Shown here one piece after another: positions 50,816-63,147 of a DNA stretch of 64,000 nt. A program made the translations under genes and the position numbers. Source of the stretch: Xylocopa sonorina (taxonomy: Eukaryota > Arthropoda > Insecta > Hymenoptera > Apidae); contig NC_135205.1 in NCBI RefSeq assembly GCF_050948175.1, positions 3,261,795 through 3,325,794 of the forward strand, given 5' to 3'. Within the stretch, counting starts at the first letter, position 1. Each line of letters opens with the position of its first letter. Under the pieces are notes generated by a model. The model was given only the letters and a program-made list of their open reading frames with translations, did no database searches and had not been told where the DNA came from.

Positions 50816-52024
50816 TCAAACTAAGAATTTAATATCATTAAAAATTGAATCAATTGAAATATAAAATAAAAGAAGTTTCAAACATTTAAAGCAATTGGGA
50901 CAATTTTTTAATAAGAAACTTTGAAAGAAGAGGGATTATATTTTTAATTTTATGCATTACATTATATTCACTTCTTGCTAATTTTTCTAAAACTATCAAA
51001 TATTACTGCTTACTTAATTTATACTGCACTTTGATAACGAATTCATGTTCATGTAATCAAAAATATCTTTGCTTACGTCGAATCTTTCTGTACTTAACTA
51101 GTTTTTAGCTTGGGCACAAATTTGCACTTTATTTACTCCTTACATATCGTGTTTATGAATGCAAGTTATGGATATGAATCCTTGAGTGGAAAACACGAGA
51201 AAATTAACATATAAACTTTTGTTATATCTGTGTAATGCACACTAAACATCAATAAGAAAAATTTACTAGTTAAAATGACTAAAAACATTTATTAATATCA
51301 AGCAGGTGAGATCAGAGGGATTAAATATGTGTTATGTATACACAGTTTATTGTATACTATCTTGTTGAACATTTGTAAGAACAAACTTGTCATTTAAAAA
51401 TATTGTACCACTTAACATTTGATTTTTCTTTCTTTTGTCTATAGGACTTAAAAATGTACAAAAATGAAGAAATGTAAAAAAATTGAATTTTATGCAATGG
51501 AAATGCATTTTTAAATGTGTATTATATCATTTTGTTTCAAGACTTTGTACTATACATTGATTTATTACTTTTTCTAACTATAATGCGATACTATGTATTT
51601 TTCATTCAAGTTTGAAATTTTGTATCTTTATGACCTACATTATAACCGTTTTCTATTATAAAATGTACTGTTCATAGTATGTACATAACTCAATTTGATT
51701 GCTATCTTTGGTAGATATATGTGTCTGAAAGGTCACAAAATTATAGCGAATGCAATGTTAAGTGCACAAAATAGTTGTGTACACCATCATTGTGTATATT
51801 TAATTATAAAGAAAATAACAAAAAAAAAAATATAAATGAAACAAGATTGTAATACATGTAACAGAACATTATTTCACCTTCTATATAGAATCCAAAGAAA
51901 CTAAAATCTACTTTTATTGAAGTATGATTGATTTAATTATTTAAAGTTATAATATAAAATAATTTTGATAAATTAAATTTATTGGTGTATAATATTTTTA
52001 ACATCTGCACGAGAAAATCAGCAC

Positions 52025-52099
52025 TTTTCAAATACAGTTTTATAATAAAAAAAAAAAGGAAAAAGTCACCATGCCTTGGGTTGAGTACAAACTGTAATT
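52025..52099 (+). repeat. Direct repeat copy 2, 1.28 kb downstream
   Basis: Starts TTTTCAAATACAGTTTTATA, then an A-run, then CCTTGGGTTGAGTACAAACT. Same order and strand as copy 1, with similarity on both sides of the A-run. This argues against a reverse-transcribed poly(A) tail and for local duplication. Confidence 0.75.
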
Positions 52100-53219
52100 A
52101 TCATCAATAGTTCATTAAACGTTTAACTAATAATCATATAACGTTTATAATTATATCATGTTTGATATGAAAGCTTTTTTAAAAAGGACAAAATTAATCA
52201 ACAGGTGGTTTTATGTAATATATTTCATAAATAGGTTATAGCCATTTAAATGTCAAAATCAGCTGATCAATGGTAACAATCTCTTCAAGGTTACTAAATT
52301 AACGAGATTTAATTATCTTTGCAATCTCGTGTATTAACCTATAGTAAATATACAAGTTTTTATTAATTTCATGGTTTTATGTGTCTAAATTAAAATGTAA
52401 AAACTACATCAGTATAAAGCATTATTGAGTATAACTATAGTTATATGATAATTTGACAGTAATCCTCATACATAATTATTCTGTTGTACGCTTTTGGCAC
52501 TACGTAAATACTATGTAAATACGATTCTATGTATATATGTATGCAGTTTATTTTATTTTTCTTATTTTTTCTGTATGATATGTAGAAAAAGCTTATTACT
52601 AAAAACCAATTTTTAAATTACGTTTTTTAGGTATTATAAAATGTATCATAAAATGATATTATGTATTATAATTATCACAATTAATTACGAAAGAAATTTT
52701 AAGATTAATAAAAAGACAATTGTGCGAAACAATTAATTTGATCATGTAATGTGATCGAGTATTTATATAAACTATATGAAATATTTCCAAATATTAGAAA
52801 GAAAATACACATTTCTATGTACAAAGCTAATGCATTTACTCTAAATGTAATAGAATATACAAGAGATTTAAAATGAAATTAAAAAATATATATTTAACAA
52901 GTTGAAGAAAAGAACAATTAGTATACACATTCTTAAATTCTTCTTATTTTCGAAAACGGTCGAGATGAAAATAAAATAAATTAGATTTATCGTGTTCGTA
53001 AGATGGTGTAAAGGTTATGTTAACGCGAATAACGAAGAACAATCTAAACATTCCCAGTAGATGTATTCAAAATTGTATAAAAGTATGTTTTTATAAATTA
53101 TCATATAAAATTCAGTTAATGTTTAAAATGGACGTAAAATGTTCCTATACCGAATTCTTAATCATAATACAATGAATTCAAAGATTTTTCGCATCCGAAA
53201 CTGTCCGTGTGTGCAGCGT

Positions 53220-53230
53220 CCGCCATTTTG
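53220..53230 (-). promoter_or_regulatory. YY1/Pho-like site in probable INO80D promoter
   Basis: CAAAATGGCGG on the minus strand matches the YY1/Pho consensus (AAnATGGCGG) and lies in a GC-richer block 1.25 kb upstream of the INO80D start codon. Confidence 0.4.
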
Positions 53231-53569
53231 CTTTCCTTACATCTGACATGTCTTTCTAATGTTATTATCGATGAATGCTGGAATTTGTGCGTGAATCTTC
53301 AATCTCGTTGGAGTGTATTTAGCACGAAAAAGGCCGAATTGCTTCTGATTGGACGGCAACGTCCATTACTGTTGGGAGTAATTTCCATTGTCCCAACCTC
53401 GGTTAAACGAAACGAAGCGAGTCCATAAAGAGAACTTCTTGAAAGTATTTGTGAATACTTTATCCACATTATAGGGTACAAATATGCTTCAAGACTCATC
53501 TTATGACCTTTTCTGACTGTATTATCAAGACTTAATTGTGTGCAGTATTTTGCACAGTGTCTTGTTGTC

Positions 53570-53577
53570 TATATAAG
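53570..53577 (+). promoter_or_regulatory. Strong TATA box TATATAAG
   Basis: TATATAAG, uncommon in this window as a clean motif, followed 19-56 bp later by a small hairpin (53596-53633). It may start an INO80D transcript or a separate small RNA. Confidence 0.35.
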
Positions 53578-53595
53578 GAGTGAACCTAACCAAAC

Positions 53596-53633
53596 AGTGT
53601 TGATGTCCAACATCATGTACTCATGTCAACACT
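53596..53633 (+). other. Small hairpin downstream of TATA box
   Basis: AGTGTTGA pairs with TCAACACT, and an alternative stem TGATGT/ACATCA with a three-base loop lies inside. No coding content. Confidence 0.4.
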
Positions 53634-54440
53634 AGAGATAAAATGCTTATTAATATGGCATTGGCCTTGCAAAGATTGTACGAACTTCTAAAATCGACAA
53701 CTAATAATTTGGTGTTTTATACAATGGAGTTATTTGAAAATGTGTAGGGTTCATTTAGTGTGAATTGCTATGCGAGGCAAGGATTGTTTTTATCCTGATC
53801 TAGCCATGGACTAAGTTCACGCTTACTGCTTGTGAACCAGGAAGACTTTGTAGTGATAATCTGACGAATATGATGTACAGATATATGCAACTTTAAACGT
53901 AAAGTAATACATAGCTTTAATTGATCTAGATATTATTATTGACTGCTGAAGTATTATTTGCACTTTTAGAAAACAGATAAATTTTACTGTCATTTAAATA
54001 TACAAGCCTTTTTGTAAAGCTCTGCTGATAAATTTGATACTAAATAATAGGTAATCAATTTTAATCTTTCTATTGAATCATAGTCCATGACAAAAAACCA
54101 AGTTTTGTACATATGCAAATACATGTAAATAAGATAGTTGAGTGCACGTTGTATTAATATTATTAGTATAAGTAGTGCACACATAACTATTTTATAATTA
54201 TACTTTGTACAAAAAATTCATTTTATTAGTTATATTACCTTGATGCGTATGTAAACATTAATGTGTCTAAAGTAAATACAAAAAACTGAACTGTGATGCA
54301 ATACAATAAGAATAACTTTTTATTTTTTTATTCTCAGTATTATGAATTTGAAAATATTTATGTATGAACTTGGATCTAGGCACATGGCGTGAACTAAGTT
54401 TTATCTAGATAGGAAGAAAGTTGATTTGGAGAATTTGAGA

Positions 54441-54518
54441 ATGCAGATGGAACAGGGAGTAAAAAAAACGGTAATCAATGAAGGTCCCTATATCCGAAAA
54501 CTCAATCATGGACAATAA
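54441..54518 (+). CDS. Overlapping upstream ORF of INO80D
   Basis: ATG at 54441 opens 25 codons (MQMEQGVKKTVINEGPYIRK...) that end at 54518, overlapping the annotated INO80D start in another frame. Such a uORF would reduce main-frame translation unless the downstream Met at 54508 (context ATCATGG) is used by leaky scanning. Confidence 0.4.
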   Translation: MQMEQGVKKTVINEGPYIRKLNHGQ

Positions 54519-56284
54519 ATTGAAGTTTTCGGATCGCTTAAAGGCTTTACTGAAAACCGAGGCTCGTCAGGATGTTGATCCATACATTTTCAGTGAACCA
54601 GAGCCATTCACTACAGCATCGGGAAGGAACATTACAGTAGTGTCACCTAAGAATACTAAAGTAATGCAAAATTGTAGAAATAGTAAGTTTAAAGGGAAAT
54701 GTATGAAACAAAGAATAAGGATAACATCCGTACCAGATGCTGAATACAAAATTCAAGATCGCGGTGTGGAGTTACATGCTGATTGTAGTGTTGGTGGTGG
54801 TGGCAGTGGCAGTGGTGATGGTGAACATATAAATTACAAATTTGCAAAAGCAATACAACAGAAACAACATCGCATTGGGAATTTACAACGATTGAGATGT
54901 AGAAGACAAAGTCGGGACCATACGCTATTGTATTATCCTAGAGCCGGAGATGAGATATCAGATAGTGAGTCTAGTGGAGATGAAATGACAGTTTATCAAC
55001 GATATTGGTTTTCTGGAGAAAGCAGTTCAACATTAAATCGTTCTGCGCGTCTTTCTCAATTGCGTTCTCAGTTGAGGCGAAGATTATTGCAATTACATAA
55101 AGGTGGAACAGACTCAGAAGTTTTGTTGCGTGATAGAGCTAGATGTTTGTTGGAAGCTGCTTACAAGGATCCTGCGTCTACTGCAAGAGCTATAAGTGGT
55201 TCTCCAAGTACAAGCAAAGTGGTAAATGGACCACTTTTAGTAGGTGGACTCTGTGGTGCTGAAGGATGTCAACAAACATGTTTACCCTGCACCCGTCATT
55301 GTTCACGCCACATTATGTTGAATGGAGATCAACTTTTATTTGAACATTGCACTGCCAAATTTAGTGATAATACACAATGTTGTATCCCTGTGTTTGATGT
55401 TGCGCACGAATTACCTCTTTGTCCAGAACATGCAAGGAAAAGAGATAACTATCATCGTAAAGCCCAAGAATCTAAACCAAAGAAAGCTCGTAAGAAACCA
55501 ACATCACCCACAATTCCTAGGCCTAAACCAAAATCCAGGCCAAAAAAACGAAAGCGGCCTCCTGTGAGTAAGCTTGAAACGAAAGGCCCTACTTTGATAC
55601 ACGAAGAGAGTCAATATCTAAATCAGATAAACTCAAGTGAAAATCAGACAAAAACATTGAACAATTTGAACACTGTAGCACAAGGAAGTTCGAATTCTGC
55701 TAACTTGAATCTAGGATTAGGGCTTGGCCTCGGAGCAGGACTTAAAGTAGATCTGGGTGATCATGAAGTGTTTCCTTCTCTGGATGCTGCGGAGCACGAC
55801 TTTGGCAATGTGCTCAATAACTTACCTGCTGATGCTTTTAATGACCTGTTCATTGGTACATATAATATCCTCATTATTTTTAGTTCATATTAATATCAAT
55901 TGTTATGAACCTAACATTGAGACCACGAGTTTTGGATTTTCAACGATATAAAATTTAAGTTTTGTTTTTTTTTTAAATATCTTGAACTTATCTGCCAAGA
56001 CTCGTAGTCTTGTTAAGCTCAATTGGCTTACTATATGGTAGGAAATATATTTAACTAAAGGTATCATGGAATGTTCTAAATATGAAAATGAAGGAAGATC
56101 TGTTATCTTGCTTTTAGAAGGTAGGAATGGGGAATATGAACCATCAAGGGAAGAGGAAGAAGAATTGGAACGAGCATTGGAGGCAGTAGACAAGGATGTA
56201 CGGAATTTGGAAAGAATGGGGCAAACACATGGACTTTTAGAACCAGCTTTGCTGGCTCAACTTATGTCAGACATTGCTTCGTAG
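54478..56284 (+). CDS. INO80D: INO80 complex subunit D homologue, short form
   Basis: Accessory subunit of the INO80 chromatin remodeller in the nucleus. Two exons, 54478-55855 and 56118-56284, give 514 residues. The C/H-rich domain is well conserved: CGAEGCQQTCLPCTRHCSRH, LFEHCTAKFSDNTQCCIPVFDVAHELPLCPEHARK. A basic Pro/Lys linker (KKARKKPTSP...) and a C-terminal acidic block (EGRNGEYEPSREEEEELERAL) also match human INO80D. Human INO80D is about 1027 residues and opens with another C/H module; none is visible here. A stop codon lies two codons before 54478. The Met at 54508 has a better start context. Family is clear, start uncertain. Confidence 0.88.
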
Positions 56285-59200
56285 CCCCGTCTATTTTAAT
56301 AATATAATAATTTGAAAACGAGTTCGCGTGTGTTCCTTATGATATAGAAGAAATACCGTTTGTGTCTGTGCTGCTAAATGTAAGATTGTGTTATATTGAC
56401 TTTCATCACATAATTAAAAATCCGAAATAATGGCAGGGATTGACATACAGAAAGTAAAAAAGAAATAGTAGCTATTATTAATTTAGTATAAATTTCATTG
56501 GATACAAACATTGTATGGCTAAATTTATAAAAAAAATTGTATTTCTTGGAAATACTAAAAATTTCATTGTTGATAAAAAGTAATCATGAAGAGATCACAA
56601 TTGCATCTTGTTCTTTTTTGTAGTTTGCAATTTGTTTTCCAGATTATTTTGGAAGTTCAGTTATAGTGTTGTAGTTATAATAATATGGCAATAAATGCTT
56701 TTTCTGATAGAAAATATTAAATTCGACAAGAAGAAAAGATTCCAACAAAATAATTCTAACTTATTTGAATTTTTCAGGTTGTATAAATTCATTTTCTTTT
56801 TATTTATTATTGCATTCAATTATAATACAAATTAAAAGTTCAATTTATTTGAACAGATAAATAGATTTATTAATACATCAAATCACAAATAATGATTTTT
56901 ATTTTGATTTGATGTACCCTAACATAATTTTAGACTAATATTCATAAATGATTTGTAAGGATACAATCATATGATTTTATATAACTCTTGTATGTTATAT
57001 AAAATATGTTACAATTTTTAAATGGAACAAAACTCTCTTATTAATTTGTCCAAGGACTCAGTGCAACTGTTATGTCTACTTCATATTTTGATAAGTATAT
57101 AATATAATTTTTGTTTGAGCGGAAGTTGAAAATGTTCTAACAAATTATTTTCTATAAAAAAAACCTCGTTTATTGAATACAATTGCATGAACGCATGACT
57201 GAACTTAAAAAAAAAAAGAAACTACACATACACATAAATAGTCATACTCATTTTCATCAGTCTTATCTGCTGTAATGATATATGCGAAATAATCGCGAAC
57301 AATCTTACTTATACATGCATAATCATCACTATCATCATTTCTTTCATTTTGTATTATAATCATGTAGACAAATGTTCAGTAATAGTTAGCTGCAACATAC
57401 AGTTAAAGATTGAACTTAATAAAAAGTGCCGAAATAATTTCACTTTTTGATATTTTTAACAAACATAATATGTTAAAATTTCTTCTGCAACCTATGAAAA
57501 GAAAGAAAATATGTGAAGCATTATTTTATTATCTTACAAATAACGATGTTAAACAGCCAAATTCCAAAAGAAATTTTAATAAGGCACAGATACTGAGAGT
57601 AAAACTAGATTGCACTGGTTAATTATAAGGATTACTGAATCATTTACTGCCATTTACCATTTAAATGATTACATCATAGCTATAGTGTTGATCCTAGCAT
57701 TATCTGTGTACATGTAGTGATTTTAAAGTGTACACAATGTATAATTCAGATTATCATAATTTTAATGCATATCGTAATTAAAGTCAAATGAAGAAAAACT
57801 ATGTTGAATCACTTTACAGATTATAAACAGATGTCATTAGAGTAAAAGTCATGGGAATAGTTCGCTATGCTATACCAGGATTGTACAGATTTTTGCAAAA
57901 TCTAGTTTTTATTGTCAGCGTTTCTGTGCCAAATATAATTGCTTAGGTATTCATTTTTGTACCTTCTATGTGTGTGTCACTACTCATGAATGATAGGTCG
58001 CAAAGAAGTGTATCTTGAATAATAAATGTTTTAGCTAAATGTAAACCATCGCAAATGGACAGTAAAAATTTGCTACTTGTAAATGGAGAGGAAAACAATA
58101 TAATTTACAATTTAACCCATATTGGGATTAAAAATTAATGTCTTATATATGTACATATATATAGTCATCATATAACGTCATATATATATGTACATATATA
58201 TTGTTATTATATATAATGGTAGTAACTAGGTACAGTAATTATATATATATATATACATATATATGTAAGGACAATGCAGAATTTAATTATAAAAAAATGC
58301 ATTGCTTCAAATGTACCTATATGTGTATCTCCTTGTAAAATATCAGCATTAGTGCGCATTATTAGGCATTATCAATTATAATAAGCATATTTTTTACATT
58401 GTCTTATTGTACTCAGTTTATCCACCTTGATCACACATATCCTTGAAGCATTCTTTTTGAACATATGTCTGTGTTTAATATGACTATATGTGATAAAAAA
58501 GAATTACCAGTATTCTTGCCTATGCGTTTTATTTTAATCTTCATGAGTAAAATTAAATAGTTTCTCACATTTTGCATTAAATGTTAATAATTTTAATTCT
58601 AACTTATACTTTCTTCCTTTTTTTTAAAATCAATATTTTGTACTTTCCTTCCTTTCAATACATTATTATTTATAGTGTAATACTAAATATAAAGCAATTA
58701 AATATTGTTTGGAATAGGTCTCTCAGAAAATCAAATACAGACACTTATATTTCATTATTCAATTATTACTAATTCTCATATCAACTTAAGTTTTATCAAT
58801 TTAAGTATAATTACAAAAAAAATAAAATAGTTTTGCAACAGTACTAAAAAATTGATTTATGTTCTTGCGTATTTTACTTTATTCTGAACATTTAATAAAT
58901 ATGAATGTTATTTTATATTTGTTATTATCCATTACATTCAATAACATATAACGGTAAAAAGTATAGAATACTGTATATTGATTTTTTGTTTTACACAGAT
59001 AATATATTTTTACATTATATTTACTTAATAATGCATATTTTCTAATTTAATACAAATTGAAATATGTGTTATTTATATATGTCTACAGTGGTATATTTTC
59101 CAAGTAATACTGGGAGAGACCATTACACGTGTACAGGACTATCAGCAACTAGTATAAATTTACATACATGTACCTACGCACATGTATTTGGTATGTATAT

Positions 59201-59705
59201 AAAACTGCATACATAGATTATCAATTATTTTAATTAATATACATATATATGATAATTTTATTGTGTGCATTCATGAATTAATTCATATAAATATATATTA
59301 ATTACGGTGTATAACTGAAGTTTCTACTTTTTCATAGAATGAGCTATATATATAGTATTATTATTTTGCATTAAGAATCTCATATTTATTTAAAAAAAAA
59401 ATATATATATATATATACTGTGTGGTAGTCTCTTCATTGTAACTTGTAGAAATTTTGTAACAAAAATATATTATACAATTTACTTCTGTAAAATGCAGTA
59501 AAATATATTCAAACTATAACATGTTATAAAGTTACACAATATGCAATTTAATAATTTATATTACTTAAAACATGTATATCACAACTAATATATGAAAGGA
59601 AAAGAATTCTTATTCTTAAAAGCTTTTTTGCAATTATACAGAAATACATATCTAAAAAGAATGCTTTTACATAAAAATGCTTTTTTTGAATCATCAGTGA
59701 AGTGA
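56285..59705. other. Convergent 3' region of INO80D and PPP1R36-like gene
   Basis: A 3.4-kb AT-rich stretch with no supported gene; long 3' UTRs are likely. Contains TA-rich microsatellites (58140-58265 and 59396-59420). Confidence 0.55.
58140..58265. repeat. TA-rich microsatellite with repeated TATGTACATA
   Basis: Imperfect tandem units of ATATATATGTACATATATAT, self-complementary, repeated about four times. Confidence 0.7.
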
Positions 59706-61512
59706 TTAATCTAACATTGTTGCTATTGAATATGTATCTTCTTCTTTACGTCCTTGTCGTTTAATTTCTCTAACGAACCATTTCTTTCGTGCTTCTTCAC
59801 GTGCAGTTTTATAGCCTCTTGGTAACATATCAAATGTTTTCATGGGAAAATCTCGAGTTAAGTCAACTTTGGTTTGAAATGATGGAAGTCTTCGACATAT
59901 TACAGGTACTTGCTGGAATATAAAGCACAAAAGTGCAACATTCATATTTATAAATGTATGGATTTAAAGCATACTTGTAAAAACCTACTGTATCTTCTTC
60001 CAATGTAGTTTTAGTACTTTTTCTTTCATACTTTCGTTTTTCCGACATTTGAATCATATCCACCACTTCTTCTTCTATAGGCATTAGCATTATGTCATAG
60101 TTAATTCTATTTTCTCCTAAAATTCCGATTTTTATTCCCAATTCCGATAATTTATGCTCTTCCGTAATAAGAGCATGTTGCAAATAAAGGATACGTTCGT
60201 CATTAACATTATCTTCCATTCCTGAAGACTACAGTATGTTATTTTCTTTCCTTAAGAAGAAATATATATGTACAGAAGTAAATATAACTTACCTAAAGAT
60301 AGAAGTCGATAATCACAATCTGAATAGACGAGGTCTTCTATTAAAGGAGAATTTCTTAATAATTTTCTCTTCTCTTGTCTTTTAGAGCCCTGTAGTACTT
60401 GAATGTCATCAGATAACATATGTTGAATGTGACCCCTATTGCGTCTCTCTGATATATTATATGCTTCAGTCCTAAACAATCTATGCAATTCTATTTCTGT
60501 AATAAATATGCTATTACTTATTTAAATGCAATTTCGTGCTTGTTCTACAGATGCTTTGTATTATTTATATTGCTAGAACATTAATTTACCAATCAAATTG
60601 AAATGTTTACGTTGTAAAGCTATCCAGACAATACGCTGTGTCATACAAATTAACACTTCAAACATCCTCAAATCTTTTTCTCCTTGTGATTGGGTCAGAG
60701 ACTGAGATCCTTTCTTTCCACTTGTCATATGATGATATTGAATAGTATCTTGGCAAGCTACTATTAAGTCAGCATATTCTCTACCTAAGATACAACGAAG
60801 ATTTTGCATTTCTTCTGCATATCTATACCTGTAACCTTGAGCTAAGGGATTCGGTGCCTTTTTCATAGTAGCTGCACGTTCTTTCATTAATTCTTCCCAT
60901 GTTAATACGTAGTATTGAAAATAAAGTATAGCAGCTCTTAAAAAGCGGTCAATAATTGGTAAATGGAAGAAGTTTACAAATTGAGGGCTTATAGGGCTGA
61001 CTAATAGGAACATCACAAGATCCTTTATGTCTTGTAAAATAATCACATCTGGTTCATTTGGAGCTACCTTTCTTAAATAATGTTTTCTAAATTTTAACTG
61101 AAATGAAATGTATTTAAGAAACGAGAAGAAGTTTATATTTATTGTATTACTACTTTTATTATTTTATGATCATATTTTGTTATTATCATTGAATTATCTT
61201 TCTTTCTGTTATATTTACCTTTTCACGTTGACCCAAGGTTTCATTAAAATTTAAGATTAAATACGCATGTGGACAATATATCTTTGATTGCTGAACAGAG
61301 TCAGGTGTCTGTTTAATTTTCTTAATATGTTCATCTTCTGTCTTCTGTGTACTTATATATAAATATAGAAAAATGTTAATACTATTTCACTTTGTTTATA
61401 AACAAAAATTTATATAATATGTAACAAAACATTTCAATTATTGAAAATCTTATTACCCCAGTAATACTATTCCATCAGAAATTTCATCCCAGATAAAATA
61501 TCTCTCTTCCAT
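59706..61512 (-). CDS. PPP1R36: Protein phosphatase 1 regulatory subunit 36 homologue
   Basis: Probable PP1 regulatory protein of the PPP1R36 family, associated with testis and cilia in vertebrates. Exons 61457-61512, 61219-61351, 60590-61097, 60293-60496, 59989-60221 and 59706-59912 give 446 residues. The first exon is only 56 bp. Family-like blocks are FLLVSPISPQFVNFFHLPIIDRFLRAAILY, LGREYADLIVACQDTIQYHHM, and EIELHRLFRTEAYN, which parallels the human (E)EIxRLxRSxxFN segment. The C-terminal third, with many Lys/Arg/Glu, is not conserved in what I recall. A PP1-docking RVxF motif was not identified with certainty. Assignment is from remembered similarity and is less sure than the neighbours. 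Confidence 0.72.
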
Positions 61513-61935
61513 TTTAAAAAACATAAAGATAATAAAGCAATATGCATTTCATTTAGTATAATGTAAGTAGGTTTCAAAAATCAGGTTAACTAACTGAAAA
61601 CTGGAAAGCAAATTATAGGTCAGTTATTATATTGATTGAATGTATGTGTATAAATGTAAATATACGTTTCTTATATACATAAAAAGAAGAATTGAACCCA
61701 AAGAATTATAATTTTATTGTTGCATATAAGAGTGTACAAAATTGAATAGCTTTAGTTTACTATGCAAAAATACTTCAATTCCATACACTTATGCACATAC
61801 AATCACATGTATATTTATTATTCCTGTAACAAAAATTACTGAAAAATAAAATGAAAAGTCAATAACTTTTCTAAAACGCAATTTTATTTACCACAATACA
61901 TTGGTGATAACTGTTATTCATTTATTTATTAGCAT
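61513..61935. other. Spacer between mRpL9 and PPP1R36-like gene
   Basis: mRpL9 3' UTR with poly(A) signal and the probable promoter of the downstream same-strand gene. Nothing else recognised. Confidence 0.5.
61883..61888 (-). terminator. Poly(A) signal of mRpL9
   Basis: AATAAA on the minus strand about 48 bp after the mRpL9 stop. Confidence 0.5.
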
Positions 61936-62817
61936 TCATTCATCTTCAAGTGAATTATGCTTCGGAAGAGAATCCAATATTTCTTGATCTTCTGGGAAAA
62001 TTGCTATGTTTGGTAACTCGTGTAGTGGTACTTCATACTTAATCTTTCTTTCTGGATCATATGTATGATGAAGTACTTTACACCTAACTAGAACTTGTTC
62101 GTGATTATTGATTTTTACAGTAACATAAAATTCTTTATTTTCAATGGTTAAATCAGGTCCAGATATAGTTTTTGCTGGAAGAGTTATTGCATCATCTGGT
62201 ACAATGAACCCTGCCTTGCGGAAAGATGCTCTTACATGCCATTTTTCTATTGTCCATGGTACGTCCATGGACATATATATTTCTAAGCACAAACAAGACA
62301 TTGACTCCATTGTTCTTTCAACAAATTCAGAGCTAAATGCGCACAATTTCTTCTTCTCCTCTATGTCTTCGATTAAATATTTCTCAAGATTTTCAGGTGT
62401 TGCATATACAGCTAACTTTGGTAATATTAAAGTTTCATAAGCTCTTTGGCCATTCATTGTAATCTTCTGACCTCTGTCACCAACACGCTTTATAGGTTCT
62501 AACAAGATGACATCGATTACAGGTTGTCGTCTAACATTTGTATTTTCCACTAGATCATAAATAAAGTGTTTATGCTTCAACCGTGCACGTCGCTCATTTT
62601 TTTTGTGAAGAGGCACTGGATATCTTCTTTTTAAAATGAATGTGTTCTGAAAATGACAAGTATATCATTATTTTCAAGTACTTACAAACTTTTATCCTTT
62701 CTCTGTGAATTTAATAATAATAATTACCCGGCTTTGTTGTACCAGATTGGTCTGTGTAGACAGAAGCGTTGATTGTGTTTTCAAATAATTTATACCCACT
62801 TGCGCACACTTCAGCAT
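61936..62817 (-). CDS. mRpL9: Mitochondrial ribosomal protein L9
   Basis: Large-subunit protein of the mitochondrial ribosome, encoded in the nucleus. Exons 62728-62817 and 61936-62646 join in phase 0 to give 266 residues, the usual length. The first exon is a presequence rich in Ser/Thr/Gln. The bL9-type domain shows DVILLEPIKRVGDRGQKITM and LPKLAVYATPENLEKY, followed by the metazoan extension. The next gene, HSPBAP1, starts 331 bp away on the other strand, so the promoter is probably shared. Confidence 0.95.
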
Positions 62818-63147
62818 ATTTAACTACTTGTTAAATACAACTGTAAAAATGTGCTTTATATATATATACAAATTGATTCCTATTGATATACAAAATGTAA
62901 CCTACTCTGAAGTTCCGATTAAAGTTAACTTTATATTTCTTTAACTTCAATGAACATTTTTTAATTAATTCTTACCGAAGATTATATTCATTTTATAATT
63001 AAAAGATGTCGTTCTATGTGCTAAGAAAGTGAATAATACAATAGTTTTAAACAACGTTTAAATAAATTGCATTTGTGCTTCACAGTGTAACATTACACAA
63101 CTTAACCTAGGCGGATTCCATTTGAAAGTAATAAATATTTACCAACG
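62818..63147. promoter_or_regulatory. Divergent promoter mRpL9 / HSPBAP1
   Basis: 330 bp between opposite start codons, so the core promoters must lie here or overlap. No TATA box at a sensible distance was obvious. Confidence 0.55.

Larger units (their letters stand above)
50713..53200. other. STT3B 3' UTR and intergenic DNA
   Basis: AT-rich, no supported gene. It contains the two copies of the 75-bp direct repeat. Confidence 0.55.

Noticed and set aside
58140..58265. Repeat array considered as CRISPR or satellite
   Set aside because: Simple TA-rich microsatellite without unique spacers.
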